From Apus apus (Eukaryota > Chordata > Aves > Apodiformes > Apodidae): 64,000 bases of DNA. Each line of letters begins with the position of its first letter. Positions within the stretch are counted from its first letter, which is position 1. Under the pieces are notes generated by a model, which ran no database searches, was not told the origin of the DNA, and worked only from the letters and a program-made list of their open reading frames with translations. Of this stretch, positions 11,229 to 25,000 are shown in pieces. The stretch spans positions 81,963,842 to 82,027,841 of the forward strand of contig NC_067285.1 of assembly GCF_020740795.1 (NCBI RefSeq), written 5' to 3'. The position numbers and the translations under genes were made by a program.

Positions 11229-12794
11229 GTTTGTGCTCTGGGGATTTTTGGTTACTTCAAGCAGTATTTGGTGTTGAAGATGACCTTTCTCCATGAAAAA
11301 AAATATCCAAAACACTGGAACATCTGAAGGAATGAAGCCAAGGCTGAATGTAGAGTGGCTAATGTCATCAACACACTGAGCTAATACGTGACTGAGTTTT
11401 GACTTACCTCATACTGTCACACAAAGCTCTTCTGTGTCCTCTTCCTCTTGAAGCTCCCCAGCAGCTTTCAGCAGCACTTGCCCTTCCCTGGATTAGCCCA
11501 AAGTAGGTCAGAGTTTATCTGAGGAGGGGAGGGACTCTCTTTTCTGCTTTCTGTTAGCACACTGCAGGGGTTGAGAAGATCAGTCACTCCTTCAAGTTGT
11601 AAAAATAAGAACTAGTGTCGGGATCTATCAAATATGCTAGCATAAAGCCAGAAAAACTCTCCACATTTACAATAATTCAGAGATGAGAAACAAACTTCGG
11701 AGTTCATACCCAGATTCCCCCTTGTGCCTACAAAACCCCAGGATAGCAGCACTGAACTCGAGGAATTATTCTCCCTCTAAGCTGATGAACAGAAATCTGG
11801 ATTTCCAGTGGTTGCATTTATTTTTTGTCTTTCATAAATTCTTTTTTCTCATAAACTTGAAGGTGAGCATGTCACTTGTGTTGAATTTTAATATTTATTT
11901 ATTTTAATAAGGGAATTTAAGCTCATTTGAATACCCTGAGATATACTGGAAACCTGTTCAAATTAGTCTTATTCAAGGATAAAGCCTCCAGTGATTTCAA
12001 ATCCGTTTATACTACCAATTGTTTTAGTGACATGAGCTCCCCTCCTGTCACCACGCATCCAAAAAAAGAAAAGGAATTCGGAATTTTCATTTTTCACTGC
12101 AAACAGGTAACATCTGCCCAGCACCATCAGGGTGTAGTGGCAGAAGCAAGTCTTTTGGCCTAAGCTTGAACAGGGTATTGGTGCAGCTCCTGGTACTTGG
12201 CCCTGCAAGGCTGTGCTCACCACGCTGTCTCCTCCCCAAGTTGTAAATGATGGAGAACAAGGGAGCTGAACAAAATGAACCCAAAAACAAATTGAGAAGA
12301 CATGAATAAATTAAAAATGTACTTGCTAATACATCATCGTCCAACTAATCTGCTGTAATTTCAGGGTACGTGCATCCTGCTTTTGCAGCCAATATAGCTT
12401 ACGGGGAGCAATCCTGTTGCCTGCAATCAGGTTACTTTTATGTACAATCAGGTGTCTGGATCCTGCCCTTAAACAGAAAATCATTCAAGACACATGCAGA
12501 CTAGACCAAAAAGTGAAGTGCCTGCAGCAGAGTTTGCAACTTCATTTCACAGACTTGCCATCACATGGCTTTTCTTCCCACAAGCCCACATTATTATTGC
12601 TTACAATAAAGGTGTGTAATAATCTACAGTTTAATAAACAAGAATACTCAAGAATTAGTTATCCATCTACAAGGAAGAGTCTTCTTATCCACTGTCTACA
12701 GAAATTTATTTAAATATCAGCCACACACTATTTTTGGGCAGAACTTACTATCAGTTCCTACTAGGAGTCATATAGATATACACACACATATATC
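11229..12794. other. Intergenic sequence, no gene recognised
   Basis: AT-rich sequence with no recognised exon or repeat up to the GATA microsatellite. Confidence 0.45.

Positions 12795-12851
<57 letters not shown>
12795..12851. repeat. (GATA)n microsatellite, about 14 units
   Basis: A perfect AGAT/GATA tetranucleotide run, preceded by a short CA/TA-rich stretch (about 12779-12794). Confidence 0.97.
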
Positions 12852-12853
<2 letters not shown>

Positions 12854-15800
12854 CAAACTGATATTTCAATGTAATATAAACTAGCAATCTACAGAAATCC
12901 CAGATTCACTAATGACGAGCGCTTTTTTTCCTGCAGGACTCCTTCCTAAGGAAAAGTCATCTCAGCTGGTAAAGCTGAATTGGGGATTATCTTTATACAG
13001 CAAGATCTTGGCTGCATGACAGAAAAATTAAAGAAGTCTGCTGATCAGCTAAATACTACAGCTCCAAGTATGTTTGGATGACAGCCAAAGTCTTGGAATT
13101 GTTTTGCCATGGAATCTGCTTTTAGACAGGAAGAACAGGAAAGTTTTCAGTCTGGAAGAGGCTTCGTGATGAAAAGCTTGGAAATCAAGCCCATTATTCA
13201 CACCCAATCAAGCCTGCCCCTCCCTGCTCCTTGCTCCCCTCTCCATCCCCAGCACAGGCATGCCCATGCACCCCACACACCACACAGACTCTGCGCCTCT
13301 TACATGCTTTTGAATGTCTTTTTCAACCAGTCTCTCAATATTTAATACAAAATTATATTGCTGATTTACCATTTGAGTGAGCTATGCTTCCTCCACACAA
13401 TACAGTTCATAGACATTACTGTCCTTTAATAAGTTCTTTGACAGTATTATATATATTATACCCACTTCAAACCTCCTGGCCCCTAAAGACAAATAAAGCT
13501 CAGTGTTACAAAGAGGCCCCACCTGCTTTTTCCTGTCTGCCTGCTCTGGAGTCTTGGTCTGCAGTTACATTTCAGACATCACATACTCGTATCTGACACC
13601 TTGGTTTCTGTACAGGCAAATACAGCACAGATATGTATTTCAAATGCAGATTATGTCTAAGGCTGCACTGCTTTTGTGACCATAATTCAGGGAGATCTCC
13701 ACGGCCACTGCCGCTGGTGAATTCTTGCAGTCATACTCTCACTGAAGGCAGCAAGAACACAGCCGAGGGTCTAATCCTGGAAATCACAGGCAATTAAAAA
13801 GCAGAGCCTGCACACTCCAAGCCAGAGCATTCTGACCGGAGTTGGTTCACCTGGGACATCCAAGGAGTGCCCTCCACCCCTACTCAGGCCTGCAGGCAGT
13901 AGGCCCAGCAAGGACTGGATGCGGTGGAGCAGCAGAATCAGCAGTTGCAAGCACGCCTTCTCTGCTCCATACAAGTTGTTGAAAAGGTTTTCATAACACC
14001 AGCTTGTCACCACCCCAGATATTAGACTATGTAGATATTGCTGTCATTTCAGAACAATAAATCTAGTCTCACAACTCCTGCTATTAAATCAAAATTACCT
14101 TATGACAGCCTGAAGTTTTGCTAAGCCTAGTTTCTGTAAGAAGCTGTGACAGGTTAACAGTGCAGTAGCAGGCTTGGGACTAGCTCCAGAACCGTCCCTT
14201 CCTTTTTCACACTGGCATCAGAATGCAGGGACACCAAGAACTCCATGTCAGCTGCCCTTGTGCATGGAAAGGCAGTTGCGTGTCCTCAGCTGATCTGTGC
14301 TCTGCTATTACTGGCACTGCTGGGGCTGCGCTGGAGCAGTGCGCATGCCTTTCCAAGAGCCCCGTGGAAATTCATGATCTCTGACACAGGGCACTGCTAT
14401 CTGATTTTAATCCAAATATGATCAAGCTTGTCTCACACCCAGTCTTGCCCTCCCTCTCTTTCTCCCTCCCACAGAACTGCCAAACAATTTAAATTGGATC
14501 TTAAGTCTGAATTTTCAAGTAAGCCACTCTGTCCCTACCACCCCATGAGTGGTGTAACAGCCACTTGACCTAGAAAATTAACTTCATGAAAAGACTTATT
14601 GGTGTAATTTACATTATTAAAATAGAGCTTTTAGACAGAGAAAATAATTTTAAATTAACCAATAGAGGCTGTTTGCCTTCAAGTTAATTTTGTTCCAAGC
14701 TTGGGAGGGCATGAAAATTGTCACACACACATTTGGCAGAGAATGTAGCAGAGGTTTTAGTAACTGAAGGTTAAGCATGACTGGGAGACATTTATACATT
14801 GCTTTGAAGCCTTTTGTCTGTGCTAGGGTTACACTTAGCAAACTGTAGGCAGTTTCACAATTACAGGTTTACCCAGCTGTCTCTACAATCACTTGCAGCT
14901 ACTACAGAAATCCTGAAGTGGTCACACAGCCTCTCATGGCTTTGAGAACTGAAGAGAGTTCATTACAACCCCAAACGTAGTTAATTCACAGCTACTGAGC
15001 ATCTCCTTAGCAAGTAGTGGGAGGCAAAGTCTACCTACCTTGGCTCACAGAAGTTGTTTACAGCTGTCACCTGCCTGATCTTCACTTGTCCATTCTGCCA
15101 TCAGGAGGAAGAGAGCCCTTTCGGATGAGACAGCTCCTGTAGCTCTGAAAGAAACTTACCAAGTTTAATGAGGAACAAGTTATAACTCCATGACCTGGCA
15201 CCTTGCAGCACAACCTCCCTGGGCTGCCCTATGCAGAGTTCTCTTGCATACAGCCAGTCCTAATGTCATGGAGAACCTGAAGTTACTTTACTGCTTCATT
15301 ACTTCTTTTTGATCCTGAATATCCCCAGGAATAAAATGTTCCATTTAAATACCTTGCCTGTCTTTTGAAACATGCAGAATAAGCCATTACAAACATTCCC
15401 AAAGGCAATACCTTGAAGCATGATTTATTTCCTCTGAGCTCTGCTAACTCAGGTTGCCTGAGTCACAGATTTGCTGCCTTCCTAAATATGTAGTCTAACT
15501 ATTACTCCTAGGTACAGTGCTGAAGTTCCATGTTGCAAGTCCAAGGGTTTCTGTTTCCTTCATACATACAGCCAGAGATTTGACTTTGCTCTGGCAGCCC
15601 TGTTGTACCAGTCACACATGGCTGGTCCTTAGTGGTCAGCATTTCTCAGCAGTCTAGGCACAGCTGAGCTGTGCTTGCTCTGAGGATGAAGCAGAACTTC
15701 TTGCTCTCCCTTCCAGAGAGGTCAAAATACAAACAAAAAGCGGTGGCAGAAGGGTCCTGACAGACATCGTTGCTGCAGAGAGGCTCATGGTCCTAAATCT

Positions 15801-18800
15801 AGGGGAGCTCCCTGATACAAGGAAAAGGAGGAAACTGTCTAGTTCAGCAATTTGCATACTTACATGTCCACAGTATTCAGCCTGTTCTTGCTTCCCTTCT
15901 CATCACCTGCAAAATACATATGTGTGTGTGTATCTCTGTATATAGCTGCTGACCTGCAGAGAAGAGAAAAGGGAAAAGCAGCCACCCTGCAGCCCATAAG
16001 TCCCCTCACCTCACTACTGGCATAACCTGAGATTTGGAGGATCTATCTGCCTGGTTCCCCTTTCCAGCCCAACTTCTTTAGGTCATCAGTTTTACACCCA
16101 TGTCTGTCTACCCTTGGGCAACTGTCAACTTTTCTTGCATCCAATGCCAGATTTAGATACTACCAAATAATTTAACATACTATAAAGATGCAAAAATTCA
16201 GGTGTGACCTTGAGATCTAGTGCTATCCTGACCAAGACATTCAGTAGAAGTTTTCCCCTTCTCTAAAATCAAGTGACAACCAAGTTCTCCTTTGAAGACT
16301 ACTGTGCTGGTGCTACTTAAGAGTGATGAGGTGCTCTGATACACTGGTATCAAAGTCCACAGAAACACCATATATATAGTCTGGTCTTCAAAAGGGATCA
16401 CCTTTTCCAGTTTATTGATTGGCTTTGTAGTTTCTTGGGTGTGACATTAATTTTATGCTTACACGTGTTTGTATTTATCACTTTCAAAGCATTTTGACAT
16501 AGTATCGTGCAAACGGACATGTTGCTGCATGAAAACTGATAGTTTGTTTGCACAAATAAATCAGATTAATTAGACTAAAATAGCTTCCAAATCAATTTCA
16601 TTTGATAAATCTGTACAGCTCTCCTCTGTGGATATTACCAAAAGTGCTTAGGAATACTTAGGCTGGCATCATATCATGCACTGATAGCAGAGTATTCATG
16701 TAAAGGAATTCAACTGTTGAGCAGTTATGTATTAGCAGATACTATTTTATTAAATCATATTTCATCTCAAGAGAGGTTGGGAAAGAGAAAGGGAAGGGAG
16801 TGCTAGGCTGTTATCATTCTTTGCATCTTATTTGCACTGTTAAGTTGCTCTGCGGCATGGTTATGTTGGTATTCTTGCAGAACTAATTTTAATTCACTGC
16901 ATAATCCTATTTGTTTACTTTGGTTTCAAAGAAAGGCCAAGTGGAACATGTCAGTGTATGCGTTCTCAACACTAGGTCTCTCCTACATGTCACCACAGGT
17001 ATATTTTATCTCACAGCTGGCATCTACACATTTATTTTATTTCCCAAACAGTCATAGGATAACGGTTTCAGAGAGACAAAAGGAAAATACCTATTCTGTT
17101 TAGGAGTCACAAGTGAGCAGGAAAAACTTAAGAGTGAGCAAAACTATGCATTGTTTTGTTTGCAGTTGAAGTCCAAAGTGATTCCAAATTATGCCCAAAC
17201 CCAACCCACTTTGGCTGAAAGAGGATCACTGCGTTTGAGAGTGAGTCAAGAAAGGGATGCTTAATCACAGTCAAGGCTTCTGCCTTTGAGCACTGCAGCT
17301 AAACTTATGAAGGCAAATATATCCTGACCTGAAAATCCAGTACAGTATCTAATTTTTCTCACACTTCTCATCTTGGATCAAACCCAAGAAAAGGAGGAGA
17401 ACAGACTGAAGGATGTGGGTAGTCTCTGCTGTGTTGCTACTGCTTGCAATCCCAGGTATTTCCAATATCCTCATGCAGCCCTGTACTCTCTCTTCTCTCC
17501 TATGTTATCACCTGAACTTAACCTAGCTCTTTCCAGCTAGCCTTCTCTTTCTCAGTCTTCTCAATTTGTCACAATCATCCACAGCAATTCCATTTTCTGC
17601 TTGAGGAATCACCCCATTCCTCAGCTGCATGATCATCATCACTTAAATTCACAGCCTTTTTTTTCTTCCATTCAAAAGAAGATTGTTGAATTAAGATGTT
17701 CTTTGCAAACAGTTCTTCTCCAATTCCTCGTCTAATGTATAGCTGCTCTCTGGCCACCAGCTCCCTAAGCTTTTTCCTGAGACACTCTTCTACCCTGTGA
17801 GACCTGGTTTGCAAGCAGTGATTACACTTTGGCCCTTTCTCCTTGGCTTCACCTACTCTTATCCCTTAGCATGGTGATATTTATCATCATTCCATATCCT
17901 CTTGTACCTTTTATTCCTTTTCCCTTCCCTTTTATTTCATCTTCTGTCTAGCAAATCAGTCCTACTAGTTCATTAACACATGGATTGATGCCATAGATAA
18001 TCTCCAAGAGAAATCCTGTAGCAAGGATGGTCTTTCTCATCACAAGTGTCCTCTCCTTTTCCAGAGACACCATCTCATCCTCTAACATTATGCCTTTCCA
18101 CCAGTCCTCTTGGCACAAGATGTTGCTGATTTAATTTTTATTCAATTCATTAATTCATTCATTCAATTTAAGCATATTAATTTCCCCAAAACTCTTCTTT
18201 CATCCTCCCACATCACTAGATCAGAAATCTCTCATCTTCACAGGGGATGATCTTCCAGCCTGGGACAACAAATGCCATCAGTACTCAAAATCAAACCAAC
18301 CAAAACAAAAAATCCAAACAAAACCATGCCCTAAAACAAACATAATCCATCAGAGCTCATTCCATAAGCAAGAGAGGAAAAAGAGAATTCAGATCCCTGA
18401 ATAAAATGTCTGTGTCCTTGCAGAGGACAGTACTTCCCTCTAAATAATCCAGAGGGGAACCACCAGCTACAAACATTGTTTTTCTGCAGGACCTTTCCTA
18501 GGGTACACAAGTAGTCCTAAGAAGAGCCTCAAACCAATCCTGCTCCTTCTGTGCTGGGGCCCAGTATATCAGCTAGGTATCATACTCCTGGGCTCACTTC
18601 CAACACCTCCATGCTGTTTGGTTAAACAGGATCAGCTGCTTCTCTACATCCTTAAAAGCCTTTGCTCTTTTCTCCAACTCCTCACTTGCACCCCATCCCA
18701 TCTGAGTGATGGATGTGACTCACACCTGCTCCCATCTCCTTGCATTTGTCCTAAACCTGCCATTCTCCCCTCCCAATGCAGACCTTTTAGGCTCTCCCAG

Positions 18801-18989
18801 CTACTGACATCCACGCTTGGTCACTGCCTTCCTGAGATGCTTCCATGTGCTCCTTGTTCCTTTCATCTCAATGCTTTCTCAATGCACTGCTACACTAAGA
18901 AGGCCTTCAGAAAAACCTTCAGAAAAGGTCTGCTGGGACCACCACTTATTAAGCTGGACTAGAGTTTCTCAGTTTCCTTCTGCCCTGCC
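12852..18989. other. Intergenic sequence, no gene recognised
   Basis: Six kilobases without a recognisable CR1, LTR or exon. Small low-complexity patches occur (a GT run near 15921, ATTC-rich near 18140-18170, AAAC-rich near 18290-18345). The stretch 18640-18910 is pyrimidine-rich and could be part of the decayed repeat that follows. Confidence 0.4.
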
Positions 18990-19090
18990 AAAATGCCTTT
19001 AGGCTTGGACCCAGACTGAGCTCCTTGGGGTGGGAATATTTGTTTGTTCAGAACCTATTAACACCTGGTCCAAGAGCATTGTCTGACTGC
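18990..19090 (+). repeat. Possible ancient amniote interspersed repeat relic
   Basis: Contains GAGCTCCTTGGGGTGGGAAT, then TTTGTTTGTTCAGAACCTATTAACA and CCTGGTCC. I associate this word order (AGCTCCTTGGGG..., TTTGT...CAGCACCTAGCACA..., TCCTGGTCC) with the 3' end of an old LINE/SINE common in reptiles and birds. The family name is uncertain and the match is from memory. Confidence 0.35.
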
Positions 19091-22000
19091 TTTACATAAG
19101 GAGACATTTCCTTTCTGTTTTGTTTTTAAGTATCTGCTTTACTCAACTGTCTTATTGGTCCTCAGGCTAAGTGGATGGAAAGGACAAAACTGCATGGAAA
19201 TTGTACGATGGATAAACAGATGGCAGTATTCCTTGAAGGCAACAGCCTTCATGCTGAAAATAGTTTTGCCTGAACAATTATTGTTTTAATTCCTGGCTAA
19301 GTACACAGACATTTCAAACCCATGATCTGTAGGTAATTGTATTATTTTTTTTCCTGCAGCTCAATAAAACGAGTCATAAATTTGCATCAATTTCAACAGC
19401 TTCAGGCCTCCACCATTTACTCACCACTACATTTTTTTTTTTTCTTCTGACATCTGCAACACAGGAGTTCAGCTTGTAATTTCAAACTACTCTTTCAAAC
19501 TAAATCTAATTTTTAAAAAGGCTGAAAGCAAAAAAGGGTGTTTTATTCAAGCCAGTGCAGATTTGTGGGATCTCTGTTGCAGAAAAAAAACAACCCTGAA
19601 GACAAAATTACTTCAATTTCTTCCATTTTTCCCATTCTCACCAACCCCAAAAATGTATTACCACAACTGCAGTCTGGAAGCAGTTGCCTTTGCCTGAGTA
19701 GTACATCATCTTCTCATCATCTTCTCTGCATTGTTTGGCTTCCACTGCAGCCAAACAACGGACAGATTTTAATCATATATTTCCATCAACACTACTGGTG
19801 TCAATGCTGCAAGAACCCCATGCAGATTCCTTAGTGCCATCTGGTGGCTCTGTACCTACCTTTTCTTGCCCTACACCTGTCCAAGCACATCTTGGTGGCA
19901 CAGCACTCCACCAACACACAAGCTTGGGCTACATGCCCAAGAGCCGCCCTTGCAAGAAGCTGAGCAGACAGGCAGCCTGGGAAATGTCCCAACCATCCCT
20001 ATGGCCACATCCCTACGGCCTATGTGTGCAGCAGCCAAGACATTCCACCACCATCCATCAGTTCCTATTGAGTTTCTGGGAGCAGTGGAGGTCAGGTCCA
20101 CAAGGCTTGGCATGGACACAAGCTGTATTTTAAACCCACCAACCAGCAAAAGAGACCTAAGGTGCATCCTGACTTTGCAGATGACAGTGAATCTGCACAG
20201 CTAGGCTGAGCCCAGCTCCTGTCTTGGGGGCACCAGCAATGTGGGAAAGAGGGGCTAGGCATGGCTTCTCACACTTGAGGCAGATTTTGTGACCTTTACA
20301 CCTCTGAGGCTCCAGCAGATCGAGTTTCCCGAGGCCTGGACCTGTCCTCCTCACACTCCCTGTGGCTCACCTCTGCCTGACTTGCAACACTACATTTTCT
20401 ACAGCATTTCGTCAGACTGCTGTGGCAACTCAGGCCTGTCCAGGCTCTTTTTCAGGCTGTCTTTGCCAACCCCATTGTGACACTGCATCTTGGAGCAACA
20501 TGTACCCATCCACAAACTGCAAAACTATTTAAAGTGCTTGTCTCTGCAATTTCTTAAGCAGCAAAAACTGCAGAATAACGTGTGAGGGAAGATAGTATTT
20601 TGCAGGTAACAACCGTAGGTCCTTTGCATGCATCAAAATACATAGCAAAGTACGTATTTACTGGGAATACACCTCAACCTTTTGCTTAGTGTGCAAGGTA
20701 GGTAGAGCAGAGGGAACTGTAGCTGCTGTGGGAAAAGTTATGTAGGTAAAAGGTTAAAATCATGTCATTAGCTTTGGCTCCCGAAAGTCATCTGAGATCA
20801 GAGTTAACCATTCACAAATGCTGAGGTGCCCTGAGGGGCAAAACTAGGATTGCTCTGCTCCCACAGGCACAGGTAATTAGAGGTTATTTGGGAGAGGATC
20901 ACTGAGACGAGAGATAACCTAATAAAGAAGAGAGGAGGTTACAAAAGCTGACTCTCATGTTCACAATAATGGTACAGACCGCACGGGATTCTACCTTCAA
21001 AAAACCCAAGCAAAAACCTCAGGTATCCCAGGAAAACAGCAAGCACAGTTTTTAATGAAAAATACACAGAAATGACCCTGTTCTTTGCACATTAATATTC
21101 ACAATTGCACATTTCAACACTCTAACTTGCCCATGCTTCTCACTGTTGGCCCAGGGCCCACATAAGTACAATTGTACATGTCATATTTTAAAGGTGGGCC
21201 CATATATCTAAAGGCTAACCAGACCAGATCAGGTTTACACAATCCTGTCAAAGACTGCAGGAGCCTCTGCACAGATAAAGCTGCCCTTTGGTCCACTGAA
21301 ATCCTTCTAACAGCCTTTAGCCAGAAAATGTCCTCAATATGTCACCAAGAAAAACCATGCTTGTCAGAACACTTTATACAATTTCAACTCAATTATCCTT
21401 TTAAAATGCATCGTACACGTCTACTGCTTGTAAAGCTTATTTGTATTACATTAGTTGTAAAAAATCTCTATATATGCTATGATTCCATATTAATTAGAGA
21501 TTCAGATATTTGCAAGAGAATATGCAGGCAGAGGTGCCCTGAAGATGTTTTAGCACAATTTGATGATGGCATTTAAAAATAATATTTCTTAAACACATTT
21601 AAAGTTTCAAAATACCCATTTGTTCTTATAATCTCTTGTTGCATTTACTGAGTTTTTAGTGAAATTTTCAGGTTAAAATGCTTCTATTTTATCAAAAAAT
21701 GCAAATTGCAGATTGACTCAATCATGGTAGTATGTATTCAGCTAAAACTCCTGATTTCAATGACAGAGTTTCTGGAGTAACAGCAAGGGCTAAATTTAAG
21801 CTACTTTCAAAGCAAGTAAAAAAAAAAATCAATTTAAAGATCACTTCACCTTTCTTGCCACAAGAGTCTTTACCTGCAAGGCACAGATCAAAGGAAACAC
21901 CTGTTAGAAAATTCAGAAATGGCAATACTTCTGGGCATCACACCTCAAGTAATTTCTAAGATATTACATTTACACTACATTTAGTATTCTTCTTCCTTTT

Positions 22001-25000
22001 CACACTCGCAAAAGGGAAAAGAACTACCTGAAGTAGTAAGGAAATAGAATAAGGAGGTGTGATTGTAGGTGGATCAATATAATTTTTCAGAGCTGAGATA
22101 TCAAAATAATCCAGGTTTGCCCTTTGAGGTCCCCCAGAATAAAATACGCTGCCTGGCTAAAGAATGTTTTCAGTTCCATCAGCTTCTTCCAGAGGTTGGC
22201 CAGCTCCCTTTCTTACCAACCAAAATGCATCAGTCCAGCCACACCTTCCCTGCAGCTCAATTCCTCTTGAGCCACCCCACCTCCTTTCTTTTCCCCGTTC
22301 CTCACCAGACTGGCAACACATTCGCATGCAGAACGAGACAGCGAAAGCAAGTCACTCTTGTAGGGAAGCAGATCTTTGTTAGGCTGCTGCAAAGCCAGTC
22401 CTATTGCTGTGCAGGTAGAGCTCAGACATCAAAAGACACAGACCTCTGGCAGACTCTTGGCTCTTAGTGTTCACTGAACCCAGGGAAAGAAACCAGGAGA
22501 ATTGTCTTGGAGAAGACTTCAACTATGTCTTACCTACAAGCCTTGAGTGCCAGCAAAAGGGAAGGCAATCAGAATCATAGTCATGGAAATCAGTATTCTG
22601 GTAACAGGCATCTCAAAAGCACTTTATAGGAGCTTCCAGTTAAGCAAGGCAGATGAAGCCAACTGTGAAGCATTATATAAAGGAATGAGGAGTAAGGTGC
22701 CACATAAAATTGAGACCCAGAAGCAGTATGGTTTTGAGTACAAAAACAGGGAGGAAAGAGTATCTGTGACTGGTGGGAGGTAAAGAAGTACCTTTGAGAA
22801 GCTGGGTGGACCTCTAACAAGAGACATAATTTAGATATGGGACAAAAAGACTAATAGCAAGATACTGCAAGGAGACCCAGAATTAACCTGGGACAAAACC
22901 ATGAACATTTGTTGGCCAGAGAAAGGCACCCCCATCACCCTGACACAGTGCAACTTTGCTGTTCGCGGCAGTACTCTGGTACTGTGAGCACAGAGGGCAA
23001 TCTTAAATAGCAGACAAAAGCAGATGTGAATCAGAGAGACATGAGAGCAGTGCCAAAGTTCAAAAGAATTCACAGAATACTCTGGAAAGATGACCAATGC
23101 CAAGTTTTTTTTCTCTATTTCACATGTCAGCATCACTGAGCTCTCAGCACACCAAGCTGCTGCCTATAGGGCCTCTCTCTCCCCCTTCTCCCTTGAAAAT
23201 GTTGACTTCTAAAATCCCCAAATAGAAGATTTGTGATTTAGGCTACAAACTTATGTAACAGGCAGAACGAAAGGCCAGTGAAGGGTAAAGTCCAGTGCTG
23301 AGCTGACATATCAATCCAAGTTAAATACACGCTCTTTGGCCTCTCATGAACTGTGAACTACAGTTATCGGAGAAACTACTCTGGACCAAACCCTGAAGCA
23401 AGTCATCAAATCTCCTAGCATGGGATGGTCTGCCCAGCATTTTCTCAGGCATTACTGCAGATCTCATAATTAAACCAGATTCCATTTGAAGGCACCAGGA
23501 GCCAAGTCCTGGCATGATGCATTAGAAAAAATGAACAGCAACTGTGCAGAACTTGAAAAAACTCAATGAAACACCTTAACTGGAAAGCAACAGTAGAGAG
23601 CCTATAGAAACAAACGTAACCAATGAGAAAACAGACTAAACATGCAGGGAAAGCTACCCAAAAGAAAGCAGGCACCTGTAATCAGAAGGAAGGTAGCCAC
23701 CAGCCTATGCTACAGAAGTTTCTCAACTCTGGATCCTGTTTTGAGGGATGTAAGTTACCCCAAGCATTGCGCATGGTGACCTGTGACTAATGGTCAGGAC
23801 TCTGCCTCTCAGGTGGGACACCTGGTGCGAGGCTCGAAGCTCCTTCTCAAATGCAGCCTACAACTGTCAAAAAGGTCAGCCAGAAAAAACATTATTTTCT
23901 ACAAAAAAGTTGGTAAAAAATTAGGTCAAACAGTGGAAAAGCTCAAATCCATTGTTTATTCTAGACCTAGTATTGCTGCAACAAGCCAGTATCTACTGGA
24001 AGAGCTTTCCTCATTCTGTGGGAGATACCCTGGATTGTTTACCAAACTTCACAGCATATTTAGAGGTCATATTGTATCACCTTTCATCCATCTTCTTTTC
24101 TAAGAACCACAGGAAAATAAAAATCCCTCAGTAATAGCTTATTTAGCTGTTCAGCTATTTACTTATCGAGTTAAGTGCTTCACTGAGAAACCTTTCAAAC
24201 TGATTTAAAGACTACAAATTCCACTAGAAAAGGAATGGTCTTAAATGCAGTCTTATTTAGCAAAATAAACAGGTTCCTGATCTCAGCTGGTTTTAAATTT
24301 CTAAAAATCTTAAATTTTATGACAATACACCTGATGGACACATAATACTGGCAATTGGCCTTCAGCAAGCTTATTACAAAATACACTCTGTGTGTCTTGA
24401 GACTAAAGTTTACACTGCTAAATAAAGGCACCTAAACTCCCAAAATAGTAGTGGAAAACTAAGTTCTCAGAAAAAGAGGGATAACTGTCTGACCTGAAAA
24501 AATGTATGACTTCTGCTATCACAGCTGTTGTTGTTAATGCTCAGTGATTAATAATATTCAGTGAAATTTAATAAGGATTACAAATGAAGAATTGCTTATT
24601 AAGCAATTTACTTCTCCCTTTTTCCCGGGTTGGACAATTCCCTACAATTCCCTTGAGCTTTCTGTCCAGGCTGTTTAAAGATGACTTGGTTCATGCAGCT
24701 TCTCTGAAAGATTATGCCTTAGTATAATAGATTTAATTAAAAAACCAACAACAACAACAAACAACAATCTGGTTTCTTCCTGAATTTTCTCTTAATGTCT
24801 TCTTCCTTCTGCCTTTACCTGTTTTGCCTGAGGCCACAGTTAATCTCCCTCTCCAACTGCCTGATAACACAACAGTGGCAAACACAAAGTGCCTTGAATG
24901 AAGGAGGAGGTACCTGCCACGGTTTGGTAAACAAGACAACTTCCAGTGAAGAATATCTGTATAAAAGTCAGGAAAAAATGCTGCTTCATTTTCTTCTCTG

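Noticed and set aside
23820..23850. Possible tRNA B-box (GGCTCGAAGCTC)
   Set aside because: No matching A-box or cloverleaf stems could be found around it.
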